A DNA stretch of 64,000 nucleotides from Cryptomeria japonica (GCF_030272615.1 NC_081409.1:204518864-204582863), one strand, 5' to 3'; positions 11,805-24,177 are shown, counted from the first letter of the stretch. Made by a program: numbers and translations. The notes: generated by a model not told the origin, from the letters alone.

Positions 11805-14630
11805 ATGGATCCATCACATATCGCAGACAAAGATGTACCTTGTGACACTTCTACCGAGTAGGTAAACCTCATTGTAATTGTACAAATTAGGTAGAAGCAA
11901 GCTGTTACATTATTATGTTCTTTTTTTTAGTGATTTATACTAATTTTGTAATTGTTAATGATATTCTTGACACAGACGGATGTTCGGGGAAAGGGAAAGG
12001 GAGTTGCAGTACCTGAGCACCTTTCTATGGATGTGGAATCATTAGGGCTAAGCAATGATAATCCTGAAGATCCCACAGACCTTGTGAAATTCTTTAAAAT
12101 GCCTCTTATAAAAATTAGAAAAGAGATTGTTGCTTTGGTAGCCGTGCATCCTACCACTGATGAGATACGACAGAGGGTGGAATTATTTATAAGACAACAG
12201 AAAACTTGCAAGTAAGCAGTAATGAAAGCTTTAATTATAACAAAAGTTCAATAATGGTTTAATATATTATTCTCTTTTTATGTCATTAACTAAAATATGT
12301 ACGTATTGTTTTTACAGCAATTTATCCGCCCTCATGAAAGTCGTTCCTATGATCAGGGTGTTGCAGGATTAGGTGATGACGATTTTCTTGTATTATCACT
12401 TGCTTGGCTTATCACTCTGAGTACCCAAAACACATCATACTTGATACTGTCAATTTTCGAAATAAAGGTTCATCCTTGTTTACAATTCTTGCACTTTTCA
12501 TATATTTAATGTTTGATATATTTAATGTATTATTCTTTAGGTTTTGTCAATGTTACTGTGCAAATGTCGACACCACCTCATCAGAGGTCACCCTCACCTG
12601 TATTGCCGACTGCAATGTCGGCAACACATAGCATGCAGACATCCTCTAGTGCACGTCATATTGGCCCGCCCACTGTTGGTAGATCCCTCTTTTTCTCTAT
12701 CTTCTATCATGTGCTAATTTCCCTTCAAGCGTTCTTTCTTGAATTCTAATGCCATTTCATAGTGGATTCATTTTTTGCAGGAGGAGATGCACATGAGGAT
12801 GTGCCACAGGTGACTACTGCTGATAACATAGCATCGTTTCTTGGATCTTCTCATATTGCTAGTACGAGAACATTGCAGGCCACATTCGTGGTGAGCAACG
12901 AAGAAATGCTTCCCTTAAAGATACAAAAGGTTCCAGGTACTTTAAAATTATTATTATATATACTCTAATTGTAATTTACTTTATGATCACTCATTTTGGA
13001 CTAATATTGATCCCATGAATTTTTTGCAGGCAATGATATTTTCTATAAACATCTTAGTGACATTGCATTGCAGATATTTGGGCCCATCATACGTAAAAGG
13101 TGGTACATCATATGTGAACTAACCCTTATCCACTTTTGATTTCATATCATTGCTAGAATACTTTTCCTTTGATCCATTTCTTGAAGTGTAATAAATGTAG
13201 ATTCAGTTCATTTTTGAATCTAACATGTTTGTTTTTGCTTTAAAAGGTGGAATGACCAAGAAAAAAGGTTAAAAGATGAATTGACAAACCAAATGGTTGA
13301 GTGGTTTGGAAATGACACCTTTAACAAAACCAAGCTCCTTGAAAAAGTTGGCACATATCTAAAGTATGTGAGGGACCAATACAAGACCCATTTGGAGAGG
13401 AACCTAAAGTACGAGCGTCCCCCCATGATTCCAGAGAGGGAGTGGAAGGACCTGATTTTGGATGCCAAGGAGAGAATTGAAAGGAAAAAAGGAAATACAC
13501 CAGTAGATGCCAGAAGAAGGTACGGGATACTATTAAGAATGTAATTATGTACTAATTAATTACTCTTTATATTTATATAATCTAACATATTTCAAACTTT
13601 TTATAAACTGAGTGACACGTCAAAGGCAACCAAGGCAAGGTAAGAAAAGCACGGGCAACACAAACTCGGCTCTAGTGGTTACATGAAATTTGATGCACGA
13701 ATTGTAAGTATCTCATGTAAACTCCCATATTGTCTCAAAATATTAATAAATTGCAAATGTTTTTTTTTAATCAAACAATGCAAAAATGCAGGGCTCTGAA
13801 TTCAATAGAGTGCCCACAGAAGATGACAAGAGATTTGCCTACCAGCAAGGCTATTCAGCCATGGCTGATCAGCTATGAGAATTGAGTGGGCATACACAAC
13901 ATTCGAGTGCATCCATCACACAGGTAAATATGGTAAATGGAAGTTGTTTCAAATTGAATAGTTTATCAATAATCTAATTGATGTTGAGTTCCAACATAAA
14001 GTGACTATATTTGTTTTAAATAAGAAAGCAATGATAACAATGTGCATGTCATTGGAATGCAGCCTGCTAATTGTGAAACACCACCTGCACATGAAGGTCC
14101 AGATGTGCATCCCAGTAGTGGAGGTATTCATTTGCTATTCAAATTTATTTATTTAGCTATTAATACAATTAAACATCTTAATTTGTAATTAGAGTAGTAA
14201 TTAAAGTAACCTTTCTTGTTAATATTTTAGAGCATGTAGTCGGTGGTGAGCAAGTGGAGCATGATCTGGGTACACAACCTCAAGAACGTGATGTTCCCCA
14301 CTCAGGTGAAGAGGACCGTGGTGTTCAACATGTTGATGTTGAGGCTACACAAAATGATGTGGCCCCATCAGGTAAAGAGCACAACAATTATGTTCTCTAA
14401 ATTAATGAAATACTTGTAATAACAATTTTTTTTTTTTTAATTTAACCCATTTCTTTGTTATTGCAGAGGACCCCCCTTTGCCTCAGTGTCCTCGTCCTCA
14501 GTATAGGACTAGGCATACATTGAGATCACGAACAGTTGGCGGAACATCTGCAAAGGCGGGAAATGATGAAGACATCGATGTTCAACTTAGTCTTTTCATA
14601 GCTTCAAAGAAAAAACAAAGAAAGAAATGA
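11805..14630 (+). pseudogene. TNPA/Ptta-like second CACTA gene, multi-exon
   Basis: This is the likely companion gene of the transposase, a TNPA-type DNA-binding protein of the plant Ptta/En-Spm family. A start at 11,805 (MDPSHIADKD) follows an AG acceptor. The clearest conserved part is at 13,020-13,540 and 13,640-13,880. It reads IALQIFGPIIRKR, then WNDQEKRLKDEL, then RPPMIPEREWKDLILDAK, and after another intron HKLGSSGYMKFDARI and YQQGYSAMADQL. These resemble the conserved C-terminal part of Ptta proteins. Later short exons are hydrophilic, and the last ends at a TGA at 14,628-14,630 (SLFIASKKKQRKK). A TAG at 11,859-11,861 sits immediately before a donor site, and one junction near 12,210-12,320 does not keep frame in my reading. 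Exon structure is approximate. It is either decayed or partly misread by me. Confidence 0.6.
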
Positions 14631-14639
14631 TTGTAATCT

Positions 14640-14840
14640 AACTTATTTGATAATGACTGATTTTTATGTGTTAGTGAATGTAATTATGTGCTAATTAATG
14701 GTTATGGATGATATGTGTTAATTAATATTGATGAATGTTGCGTGTTAATTAATGTTAATCAATGTTATGTGTTAATGAACGTTATGTGATATTAATGAAT
14801 GAATGTTATATTTTATTAATGGTAGAAAGAATTAATGAAT
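14640..14840. repeat. cluster of TGTGTTAATTAAT-like repeats 3' of the TNPA-like gene
   Basis: About six imperfect units of 23-30 bases, each around TGTGTTAAT(T/G)AA followed by an ATGTT, lie immediately downstream of the TNPA-like stop codon. In CACTA elements the subterminal region carries short repeats bound by TNPA; by position this cluster fits, but that role is inference. Confidence 0.5.
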
Positions 14841-14873
14841 GAATCTTATAAGATGTTAACGGGGAATTTAGAG

Positions 14874-15586
14874 TGATGTTAGGGGGGGGGGAGGGGTCAA
14901 ATGAGCTTCCACCTTCACGTGGTTGGCCCTGTTAAGTAGAGAATATTAAACTATTCTTGAAACCAAGCGAAGCTCAACAAGGTAACACACTTTTCAATAT
15001 TTCATTATGTTGCACAGTTAATCTTATTGAATAATGTATATTGAATCTTAATTGCAGAGTCCAACAAAGCCAACACGAACAACAACACCACAAGTTGCTG
15101 GGTATAATGAACTCCCATATTGTTTTGTCTTTACACGAACAATATGAGTTGCTTCTAGTGTTGATATCCAAGGTGGGACTGCAAAAGTTATGAATATGCC
15201 TCATCCTTGTAAGTTTTTCTATTACAACTCCAATTCTTGAGACTAAACTTTTTGTTCTTGATGCTTTTCAGTAGTTGTCATAACCTCTGACTTTGATGCT
15301 TGTGCCTTAATAGAACTAGATGTTTCTTGTATGCATACTTGGTCAAGGACTGCATTATGATGCTATAGGGCTACAAACTAAGATTATTTATCGTATTGAG
15401 TTGCACATTTGACATGAGTTGCCCTATGACTGCTATGCATATTTATGTATATACACTATTTCTAGTCTGTATATTGATATTAATTTTGAGAAAATATTGC
15501 AAAACTCAAAGTATTCTCCATAAGACTAGAAAAAAGCTCAGATAAATTTCTGCAGCATTTTCTTACAATTACTTGCGATCATTTTT
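14874..15586. other. G-run and intergenic DNA, no gene seen
   Basis: A run of ten G followed by AGGGG lies at about 14,882-14,896. The rest is AT-rich with no coding region I can support. It lies between the CACTA-type unit and the 3' end of the minus-strand unknown frame. Confidence 0.5.
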
Positions 15587-18500
15587 TTAGGATTCCTGGT
15601 ATCCATTTATAATAGTATGGATGCATACAAGCTTTGGACCCTTCAAAAGAAATTTTGTTACAAACAACCGGTCATTTTCAAGAAGCAGTTATAAGTCCTT
15701 TTCAGCATCTGCGGCTTCCTCTGCTTGTTGTTCTATTGCAACCTCCTGTAGCTGCTCCCGAGCATCTTTTTTCTATCCCATATACTTATCTTTCCACTCC
15801 TGATACACATCATCACTAGGCCAGGTAAAACTAGCAATCTTCTATTTCATATCTTCTAGCCGCTTCCAAGTGACTCGTACATGCCCAATCTCTATTTCTA
15901 TGAAACCATAATGAGATTTCACTTTTTCAATTTCCTCAATTGTTTGGACAAATAAGGACGTGTCATCAGTACTAATAATCATCCTTAGGGACAAATTGTG
16001 GTCCACCTCCTTTATCCAAGTCTTCTCTTCCTTTAGCTAGATAGGACCAATGAAACCTCTTGGAAACATTTCAAATTTATGATTTGAATATTATTTCCTA
16101 TAAAGTTGGGCTTTTCTTTTTATACCTACTCCTTCCACTGAAAGAATATTCATCTCTTTTATAAACTCACATGTGGACCTTAGATTGTCATTCTCTTCTG
16201 CATCTGCATGGGAAGAACACATGAGCTCTAACTCTTTACCTCTAGGCACCCACTTATTCAAGATTGGTTCCAAAGTGGCTTCATCTCTCAATTTGATCAA
16301 AATCTCAAGAATCCTCTTCATATTTATGTATACATTGGAGGTTTTGACTGAGTCAGCAAACTTCAAGATGGTGGCTTTCACCTTCTCCTCATATTTGTTT
16401 GCATACAATGTCTGAGCTTGTTTCAATTTTTCCAACTCATGTTGGACATTTTCAGGTAATTGGGAACTAGAAGGCATAGGAGAAGGGGGATATTCAATGA
16501 TGGGACTAGTAGGAGGAGGTTTTGCTAGAGAGGAGGCTATTATGAGTGTAGAAGATTCACCGGGATGATATTGACCTACTAGTTGACTTTGGAGTCTAGC
16601 AATTATACCGTCTCTATTGGCTATTCCTTCTTTAACATCATTGTAAGCTTTTAAAATAGTCTCCAGCTTCAATTGGAGATTAGCCTTTTCTTGTGCCTCT
16701 TTCTCTACCACCGCAACACTGAATTTTGCAGTCTCTAGGACTATGCTTGCAGCTTCCACTACCCCTGTGTCTTGGACTCTTTTAACTATCATGCCTCCTA
16801 AGATAATCTGATGCATCCTTCCTTCTTTTGTTTTCATCCTTCTTTAAAGACCACATGACAAGAGCAACATTATCTTTGTTGAATGTCACTCCTTCCATAG
16901 GCTTTGTTTCTTTCCTCACTGCATCAAGCACTAAGGCATTAGCTATATCCCATTCAGGGAGAATCAACACACCAGCCTTTGCTACCATTTCTCTTCCTTT
17001 CTCATGGGTGATTGCTTTGAACTCCTCCATCATTTCTTTCTTAACCTCCTCTTCTACCTGAGTTGTATATTTTAAGAGGCTGTTCACTTTTCCTCTATTC
17101 ACATCTAGTCTTGAATTGATCAATATTTTGCTTCCGTAGAAACTGTATAAAAGCTTCTGATGTGACAAAATTACTGTCAGCTAGGAATTCTTCACTAGCT
17201 TGCTTAACAGTAAGGTCCATTTCTTGGCCCTTTAACTCACCATCATTCAAATCCATTTTAGCATTAGGTGGCTCTTCGGGCATCCCCTCTTGGGTCTCCT
17301 CATAGGTATAGGCAATCTCACCGAGACTCCCTAACTGCAATAATTGTTCAACCACAGCTTGTTCATCTCCAATATGGATAGGAGACTGAGATGGAGAATA
17401 TTGAGGCTCATCAGTTTCGATTTCCTTTCCCACCCTCTACTTCTTAGGGGAATCTTGGATGTCAATGACATCTTCAATTTTCCTCTTCCCTTTTTAAGTG
17501 GAAGGCTCACCTGTCACTGGCATTATCACAATGTACTTTGACCTTTTGTGCATTACATAGTCACCACGTGGGATATCTCTAGCAAAGACAGGCTTAGCCA
17601 ATACCATCTTAGCCTTACCAGGCTCATTTTGCATTATGGCCTCCCTCTTTTCTTTTAAGGTCTGCATGAGATCTTCAAAATAAAGAATCAGGAATTTTAT
17701 TTTCTCCTCAAATGGATTGAAGCTAGAAAGGGGGTCATAGCCAGTGTCAAATTGATGGATAAAATCAAGGGCTTTCTTATATGCCACCCACTTCTCCTTC
17801 CTCAGTTCTTGCTCATCTAAGCTGAATTCATTTCTAATCAGATCTTCTAGGAACTGAAATTGATGTGGCCTACCTCTACACACTGCTCTTTTCTGAACAT
17901 GCCATTGAAAAAATCCTCAGGGTCTACACATCTTGACACTGCAGTAGACAACCTATATGGCTTAAAGAATTCTTCAAAAAATCTCCATCCACCCTTAGTG
18001 ATCACAAAATGGTGAGCCATGGTAATAGTTGGGAAAATAGTCCCTTGACCTCTATTAGTTAGCTCTGCTTCTTGTACTCCCCCAATTTGTCTCAGGACTT
18101 CTGCAATCCCTATCTTCAATGGGACCTGATAGGGTAGTAAAAAGGGGGTGCCTCTAAATCCAAACACTCTAAAAATAGTAGACACAGGGTACAAATATAT
18201 GTCTCCCCAATTGTGAACAATCTTGATATCCTCTGCAAACTCCTTTGGTCTGAGAAACTCCAAAAGAGCCTTAGGAATTCTAGGGTTTTCTCTGCATAGA
18301 AGAATCCTAATTTTAGATGCAAAGCATCTATCAAACTTTAAATAACTTGCATCTTCTCTATCCCAAGATAGAACAGTACTCCACAATTGCAATGGCATCT
18401 CCTCTTTATCCTTGACCTTAATCAGGTCCATCTCCTTTCCAAAATAATTAGCCCCTTTGAACAGAAACATATGCATTAACATGGAGTACCATCAAAATGG

Positions 18501-19313
18501 CCTATCCACCTTACCATTTTTTATTCCTACTAGCCCTTTATGAATTGCATCAGCGAGGTATGAGGCATAATCAAATGTTATTGCTAGGGAGGGGTTTAGA
18601 ATTTGTGCAATCATTAACATATAATGGGTTGGCATATTCTTTTCAGCATCCTCTCCAAAAATCTGGCATAATGCTTAATACATACCCTTAGCTCTCAGAG
18701 TGAATAGGTTGAGAGAGAATGGTTCCATTGTGCTGGGGCCTACAACTGTTAACCCCCCTATCTTTACAAAGAACTCTTTCAATGGGCCACTTCTAAGATG
18801 ATCCCTTTATGTGTTTTAAACCTGGGCTAACGACTCAAAGTCAATAGGTTCTAACAAATTGGAGGACTCACTGAGTTTAAACACTTTCCTGAATTCATCT
18901 TCATTTATCTCAATCAAGACTGATCCTTTTATGTTCTCGATGCATCTTGCCACATAGTCATAATTATGTGCAATCAGGGCTAACAGATCTACATCCATAA
19001 AAACACTTGGGACCACAAGCTTTCCTACATCCTGCTCCCATATGCCATTCAAAGCAGCTGGGGAATTCCTCTGCCCAAAACTAACTTTGAAGAGTCCTAA
19101 GCCTGACAATCCTATTTCAGGGTCCCTCAACCAATTACCCTTATCATAAAGGCCATCTCCAATTTTTAGATGAGGGTTCTTAGGTACTAGCTCTTTGGCC
19201 TTAGCCCTAGCATTGGTGGACATGGTTAATTGCTCTAAAAAATCATCACAGATATTTCGGTCTTGGTAATTCACTTTGCCTGTAAATTCTCTTTTGGGTG
19301 CCATTCTGGTCAA
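15587..19313 (-). pseudogene. very long decayed reading frame of unknown, probably transposon, origin
   Basis: From ATG at 19,313 (MTRMAPKREFTGKV) the minus strand can be read almost continuously to about 15,587, roughly 1,240 codons, if isolated stops and a few frameshifts (near 17,877, 17,130 and 16,820) are bridged. The N-terminal half looks folded and mixed (GLFKVSFGQRNSPAALNGIW, MLMIAQILNPSLAITFDYAS, IYLYPVSTIFRVFGFRGTPF). The middle is acidic and proline-rich (DEPQYSPSQSPIHIGDEQ). The C-terminal part is predicted coiled coil (EKANLQLKLETILKAYNDV). In-frame stops include 18,816, 18,807, 18,675, 18,492, 17,494, 17,446 and 16,091. Most sit where CAA/CAG or TGG would be the parent codon. 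I recognise no polymerase, integrase, transposase or host family. A transposon origin is inferred from the decay pattern and the surroundings. Confidence 0.6.
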
Positions 19314-19639
19314 ACAATTATACCACTAGAAGCTAGCATAGACCTCTAATGAAGTAATTCACACAGTAGTATTTGAGAACAAACCAAGAGTTATCAAGAA
19401 AAGCACAAGAAACCTGATTATTCGCCTGAAGAAAATTGCTCTGCAACAATTCGCTCTGCAACAAACTTCGATGAAACAATACTTAGCAATCAAGTTGATG
19501 TAGACTGAAAAGGGCAAGTTGGCATTTAAGTTTTTAGAAATTAACTCTGCATGCTTCGGCTTTCTTTTCAGAATTAAATTCACCAAATCGAATTCAAAAC
19601 TGGCTCCAACGGGTCATAATTTCTCTAAGTCTTTCCTCT

Positions 19640-21430
19640 GTTTCGCTCTTTCGCTACTTCGTAGAACATAAAACCCGTGCTCTTTTCTTTCATGAAACAA
19701 TGGTGGTCGTTGGATCTCGAGAACTTACATCGCCTTTATCTTCGTTTAATCTCTTTGCTTTAGTGTCGGGCCCTACCTCCTTTTCGCCACTTCGCGGAGT
19801 TTAACAGTCGTGCACTTTTCCTTCATGAGGCCGTGCCAAGCGTTAGATCAAACTCAAATCACCTGGCCTTTAACTCCATCCGGGACCGTCAATCCTTTTA
19901 ACTAACTACGCCTCATCTTGACGGCTAACGGTTTTCGCCATTTTGCTGAGGTTAAGCTGCGGGCATCTTCGGGTCATGAAACAATGAGAAGCGTTGGATC
20001 AATCTTGAGATGAATGCCTTTTAAGTGGGCCCTTTATCCGCGAATTACTTACCCCACTTGTTATCTGGTTAATAAACGCCACATGGCAGTCGGCCATTAG
20101 CCCTAGAAACTCCTTTTGGTTCCACCCTTAATCTGCCACGTGTTCCCTTTTACTATTCCCACATAACTGTCGGTTACACCTAGGCGGGCCCTCAACCACT
20201 TTTTTAAACCACGTGTCACGTCACTCCTCCGTGTGATTTCCACCTATCTTTTGCAACTTCACGAACATTATTCTTCGTTTGGCTTGCAGCCATGAAACCA
20301 CGAGAACTGTTAGATCAAAATAGACCTGATCTACTTTTAACTTCATACCATGCCTGTCCCTTGGGCCCCATCGGCCTTTTCGCTACTTCGCAATGACTAA
20401 CTTGCTAGCATCTTATCTTCGCGAATTCACGCAAGCCGTTAGATCTCAAGAACTTGCTCGTTGTTTACTCTTTTTATGACAACCTTGCCCGGACCCACTG
20501 CATACCGCCAACTGAGTGCCTTGTCACTGCCATGTCATTGCCAATTGGGGTTACCACATTTACTACCACTCTTAGTGAGACCCTCCACCTTTTCTCTATT
20601 TTGCTGAAGGTATAGCTCGTGCATCTCCTGGCCACGAAACAATGAGAAGCCATTGATCTTTTTCCAAGCTCTACAAAAAGCGGAAGCTGTTATGCCATGT
20701 CACTCCTCCGTGTGATTTCCACCTATCTTTTGCGACTTCGTGAACATTATTCTTCGTTTGGCTTGCAGCCATGAAACCACAAGAATCGTTAGATCAAAAC
20801 AGACCTGATCTGCTTTTAACTTCATGCCATGCCTGTCCCTTGGGCCCATCGGCCTTTTCGCTACTTTGCAATGACTAACTTGCTAGCATCTTATCTTCGC
20901 GAATTCACGCGAGCCGTTAGATCTCAAGAACTTGCTCGTTGTTTACTCTTTTTATGACAACCTTGCCCAGACCCACTGCATACCGCCAACTGAGTGCCTT
21001 GTCACTGCCATGTCATCGCCAACTGGGGTTACCACATTTAATACCACTCTTAGTGAGACCCTCCACCTTTTGGCTATTTCGCTGAAGGTATAGCTCGTGC
21101 ATCTCCTGGCCACGAAACAATGAGAAGCTATTGATCTTTTTCCAACCCAATCATTCTTTAACCAAAGAAGACCGCTTATCTCTGGGACCCGCCAAACCCT
21201 TTCACCACTTCACAAAGGTTAAAACACGTTCAGCTTGATCTCACAAAACCACATTGTTCGTCCGATCAGATGAAACTTGATCGGTGTTTAGCTTTGGTCC
21301 AAACCTATATGTCGAGTCCACCTTCGCCTTTCGCTACTTCACGGAAACTAAGTTTCGAGCACTTTTTGGTCGCGAATCAACGCAGGCCATCAAATCAATA
21401 GAAAATCGCATGATACTTATAAGGCCCGAT
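19640..21430. repeat. array of about eleven TTCGCTACTTCG modules
   Basis: Degenerate modules start with TTCGCYACTTCGC-like sequence near 19,650, 19,783, 19,934, 20,251, 20,379, 20,592, 20,730, 20,857, 21,070, 21,201 and 21,330. Each continues with a GTGCA-like core and CATGAAACAATG-like sequence, and ends about 60-70 bases later in GTTRGATC. The region is CpG-richer than its surroundings. It lies upstream (on the minus strand) of the long unknown frame and may be its leader or promoter. Confidence 0.75.
20222..21146. repeat. 479-bp tandem duplication within the TTCGC array
   Basis: The block starting CACTCCTCCGTGTGATTTCC at 20,222 recurs at 20,701 and stays aligned to the shared CATTGATC/TATTGATC...TTTTTCCAA end (about 20,667 and 21,146) with few differences. 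It carries three modules of the array, so the array grew partly by a recent block duplication. Confidence 0.9.
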
Positions 21431-21699
21431 GGACATTAGAAAAGGCAGATTAAAAGCGAACAAGAATAAAATATTTAAAGGGACCACCTAGGTAAATGAC
21501 AAGGGGAGAACACTTTTATGATAAATGGACCCATCGCTTAAGTGAATAGTACAGTAATGCCAATTTAGAAACCAAAAGGGCTTTTCTCAGGTTTTGAAGC
21601 GACTTAAAACCTAAACCCTGAACCCCCTTAGGATTTAAAACAAATCGAAAGAACTTCCTTCCTTTGATGGCTCTTTTATATTTATTTATTTTTATAAAA

Positions 21700-21900
21700 A
21701 TGATTATCGTCGGAATTACAACGAATACCAAGCTTTCGACCAACGACTTCTTTGACCGTCAGCAAAGTCCATTGGATTGTCGAATTTCCGACGGGCATGG
21801 CATCGTCGACCAATCCGACGCCAAGTTTTCGATGGTGGATTTTGTCGACACTTCGACCAAAATTCATTGAAAATCCGACAAACGATCGTTGGAAATCAGC
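21700..21900. other. CpG-dense segment with TCGAC/CCGAC repeats
   Basis: The motifs TTCGACC, GTCGAC and TCCGAC recur about ten times in 200 bases, in DNA otherwise poor in CpG. It runs into the gag relic downstream and could be a retroelement leader; no function is claimed. Confidence 0.4.
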
Positions 21901-22570
21901 TCCGAATGTACTAGTGCCTAAAGGAAAAGAGGAGACGAGAGAAGGAAGCTTCATCAGAAGCAAGAACGTGAGAAGACAACATAGAAGACCTCCTACCGAT
22001 ACAAGACAAGGAAATGCTACCGCCCACAAGACAAAGAAAGTGTGGGAAAAGAAGAGAATGGATGGAAGAGTTGGAGAGCGTGGACAATCCAAGATTCATC
22101 CCCAGAGAAGCAGAAATGGATATACTAAATTGGTAAGATCTCCCTATGCATGGCAAAATAAATTTGTAAGTTATGTGCCCCCTTTCTCCGATTACTATTT
22201 TGCATGCAAAGAATAAGGCCATAGGGCAGATGAATGCAGAATGAAGTCTAGGAATAGACAGTACATATTCTTCCTAGAAACAACAATGTCATCTGTTGGA
22301 GGTATAATGGCTTTGGACATAATAGTCATAACTACAGAAGGATGAACTTGCAGTCACATGACAACTGGTGTAGCAGCTATGGTCAACATGGAAATGGATA
22401 TAGAGCATATGAGAGACAAAATGTTGCATGGAACAAAAGTAGAAGAGGTTTCATTCCTACAAGATCAAGTGGTCCACCGGTTCCAGTAGCAGGTCATCAT
22501 TTGATAAGAAAGATGGACCATCAAAGTCGGGTCATGTTAGCTTCGTCCTACTTCCCTATTTTATTTTAGG
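21900..22570 (+). pseudogene. gag zinc-knuckle relic of an LTR retroelement
   Basis: An Arg/Lys-rich frame ends in a knuckle-like stretch reading YYFACKE, stop, GHRADECR, that is Cys-x-x-x-x-Gly-His-x4-Cys with a stop in the middle and one Cys already lost. A second degenerate knuckle in another frame reads VICWRYNGFGHNSHNYRRM, where Tyr replaces Cys twice. It is followed by an Asn/Gly/Arg-rich region (QHGNGYRAYERQNVAWNKSR). This layout is typical of nucleocapsid regions of plant LTR elements. No protease or polymerase follows, because the segmental duplication begins at about 22,565. It is a fragment. Confidence 0.55.
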
Positions 22571-23340
22571 TTTAGACTTTATTATTATCTAGATACTAGA
22601 TATTTCATAAAATTCTGATTTATAAACAAATGTTTTTACAATTTTTCAACATGTATTTCCATATAAGAAGATAAATTTTAATATATTGGAATGTCCTAAT
22701 ATTCTTTTTGTTTAGATTTATTTGTGTATTGCACTTCATACATAATTCACATCTTGAATATATAAGTATAAATTATTGCTTCTACAATGAAACTCATTAT
22801 AAATGTTGAATAAGTATGAGCAAAATAAAGAGTAATTGATGTACCTCTATTTAAAAATGCTTGTCTATTGTCTTTCACTCTTCCTTGTACTAGATATATT
22901 CTTCTTGTGAAGTGTATTATTGTTATTTCTAACATGGCATCTCATGTTTGGGTTCATGATTAAGAGTGGAGTTTGTGTTTTTATGTCATTCTTGGTATAG
23001 TGTAAGTAATATGATACTTTGACAATGAGGTTGACAAGTTTGTTTGTGCATTTTTGTGGCTTTATATTTATGTTTAATTATTTGCACTTTGCGTAGTGGT
23101 GAAATTGCTTAGAAACAAAGTGATTATGTACTATTCTACACTAACACAAATTTGCAAAGATTCTGGCAAGCACTATATTTGGGGAATTTCTTGGTTGATA
23201 TTATGTTTGTGTACATACCCCAATAGAGAGGGACCACAAAGTTTTTTGTGTGTGCAATAGTCAATGTGAGGACTTGCATATTTTCATCACTATGCAATGA
23301 TGTGTGTTGCACAACATAGTTTTGCAAGTGTCACATTTGT
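22565..23340. repeat. downstream flank of peroxidase segment, copy 1
   Basis: This noncoding segment is colinear with about 27,900-29,275. Shared landmarks are ACTAGATATTTCATAAA, TTAATATATTGGAATGT, CTTGTGAAGTGTATT, GTTTGGGTTCATG and CATCACTATG.AATGATGTGTG. It marks the left (downstream) end of the tandem segmental duplication that contains the two peroxidase loci. Confidence 0.85.
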
Positions 23341-24177
23341 TTCTATATTCTAATTATAATTTTTTATTAAATATATTTTTTTATTCGAGGGTAATTATAA
23401 TATAGACATACATTTTTCATTTTATGTAGATATCCAAATTGAAATATTTGTTTTATTGATAAAAGACATTTGATGTAGAGAGCCATGTAATTTTTAAATT
23501 TTTTTTGTCATCATATGTTATTTTTTTATTGAAAAGTCATCTTTACACTACTTTAATAAAGTCTTCATAAAGCTTAAGCTATACTATGAAAAACCATTGT
23601 TGAATGTGAATAAGTCACCTTCTCAAATATAAAGTTATTATTTATTGATATAAGAAATGATCAATTTAATCTTAAAAATATTATGATTTAAAAAGACCTC
23701 TTTCTTACTCATATCTTAAAGACTACCCTACAACTTTATCTATATAAGAATTTTAAATTCTCATGACATAAAATTTGTTTCAAGAAATTTCTTGATTCTT
23801 GAGAAATGTAACATATATAATGGTTTATATAATATCTAAAATCACTCAAATCTTATTTATTTCTAATAAGAAAAATATAATTCATTAACATACTCTCCAC
23901 TTTTTAAAAATCCATGTTTCATTTATTATAGAACTAAAATATAATTATTATATTTTTATCAAAAAAAATTTAATTCTAACAATTAAATCAATTAATATTC
24001 AAAAACAACTTCGAAACATTTTCAAACTCTTAATAAACCTCCTCTTCAAGATCATAATAATGTCATTAGTAAAGCAACATCTCTATCACAAACTTCATGA
24101 ACAACTTATCTTCAACATCACCATAGTTTTCTCTTTTAAAAGAGAAATGTAAAATGGATGTTGTTTAAACATAGATC
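23341..24177. other. AT-rich 3' flank of the peroxidase gene
   Basis: No gene seen. A block near 23,710-23,790 (AAAGACTACCCTACAACTTT) recurs near 31,480-31,560, so the segmental duplication continues through this stretch. The peroxidase polyadenylation region should lie in its right half; no single signal stands out. Confidence 0.5.

Noticed and set aside
6857-15165. CACTAGAG at about 6857 and TCTAGTG near 15,160 as the ends of the CACTA element
   Set aside because: The match is only about seven bases and the 3-bp flanks differ (TTT versus TTG); such matches are expected by chance, so the ends are left open.
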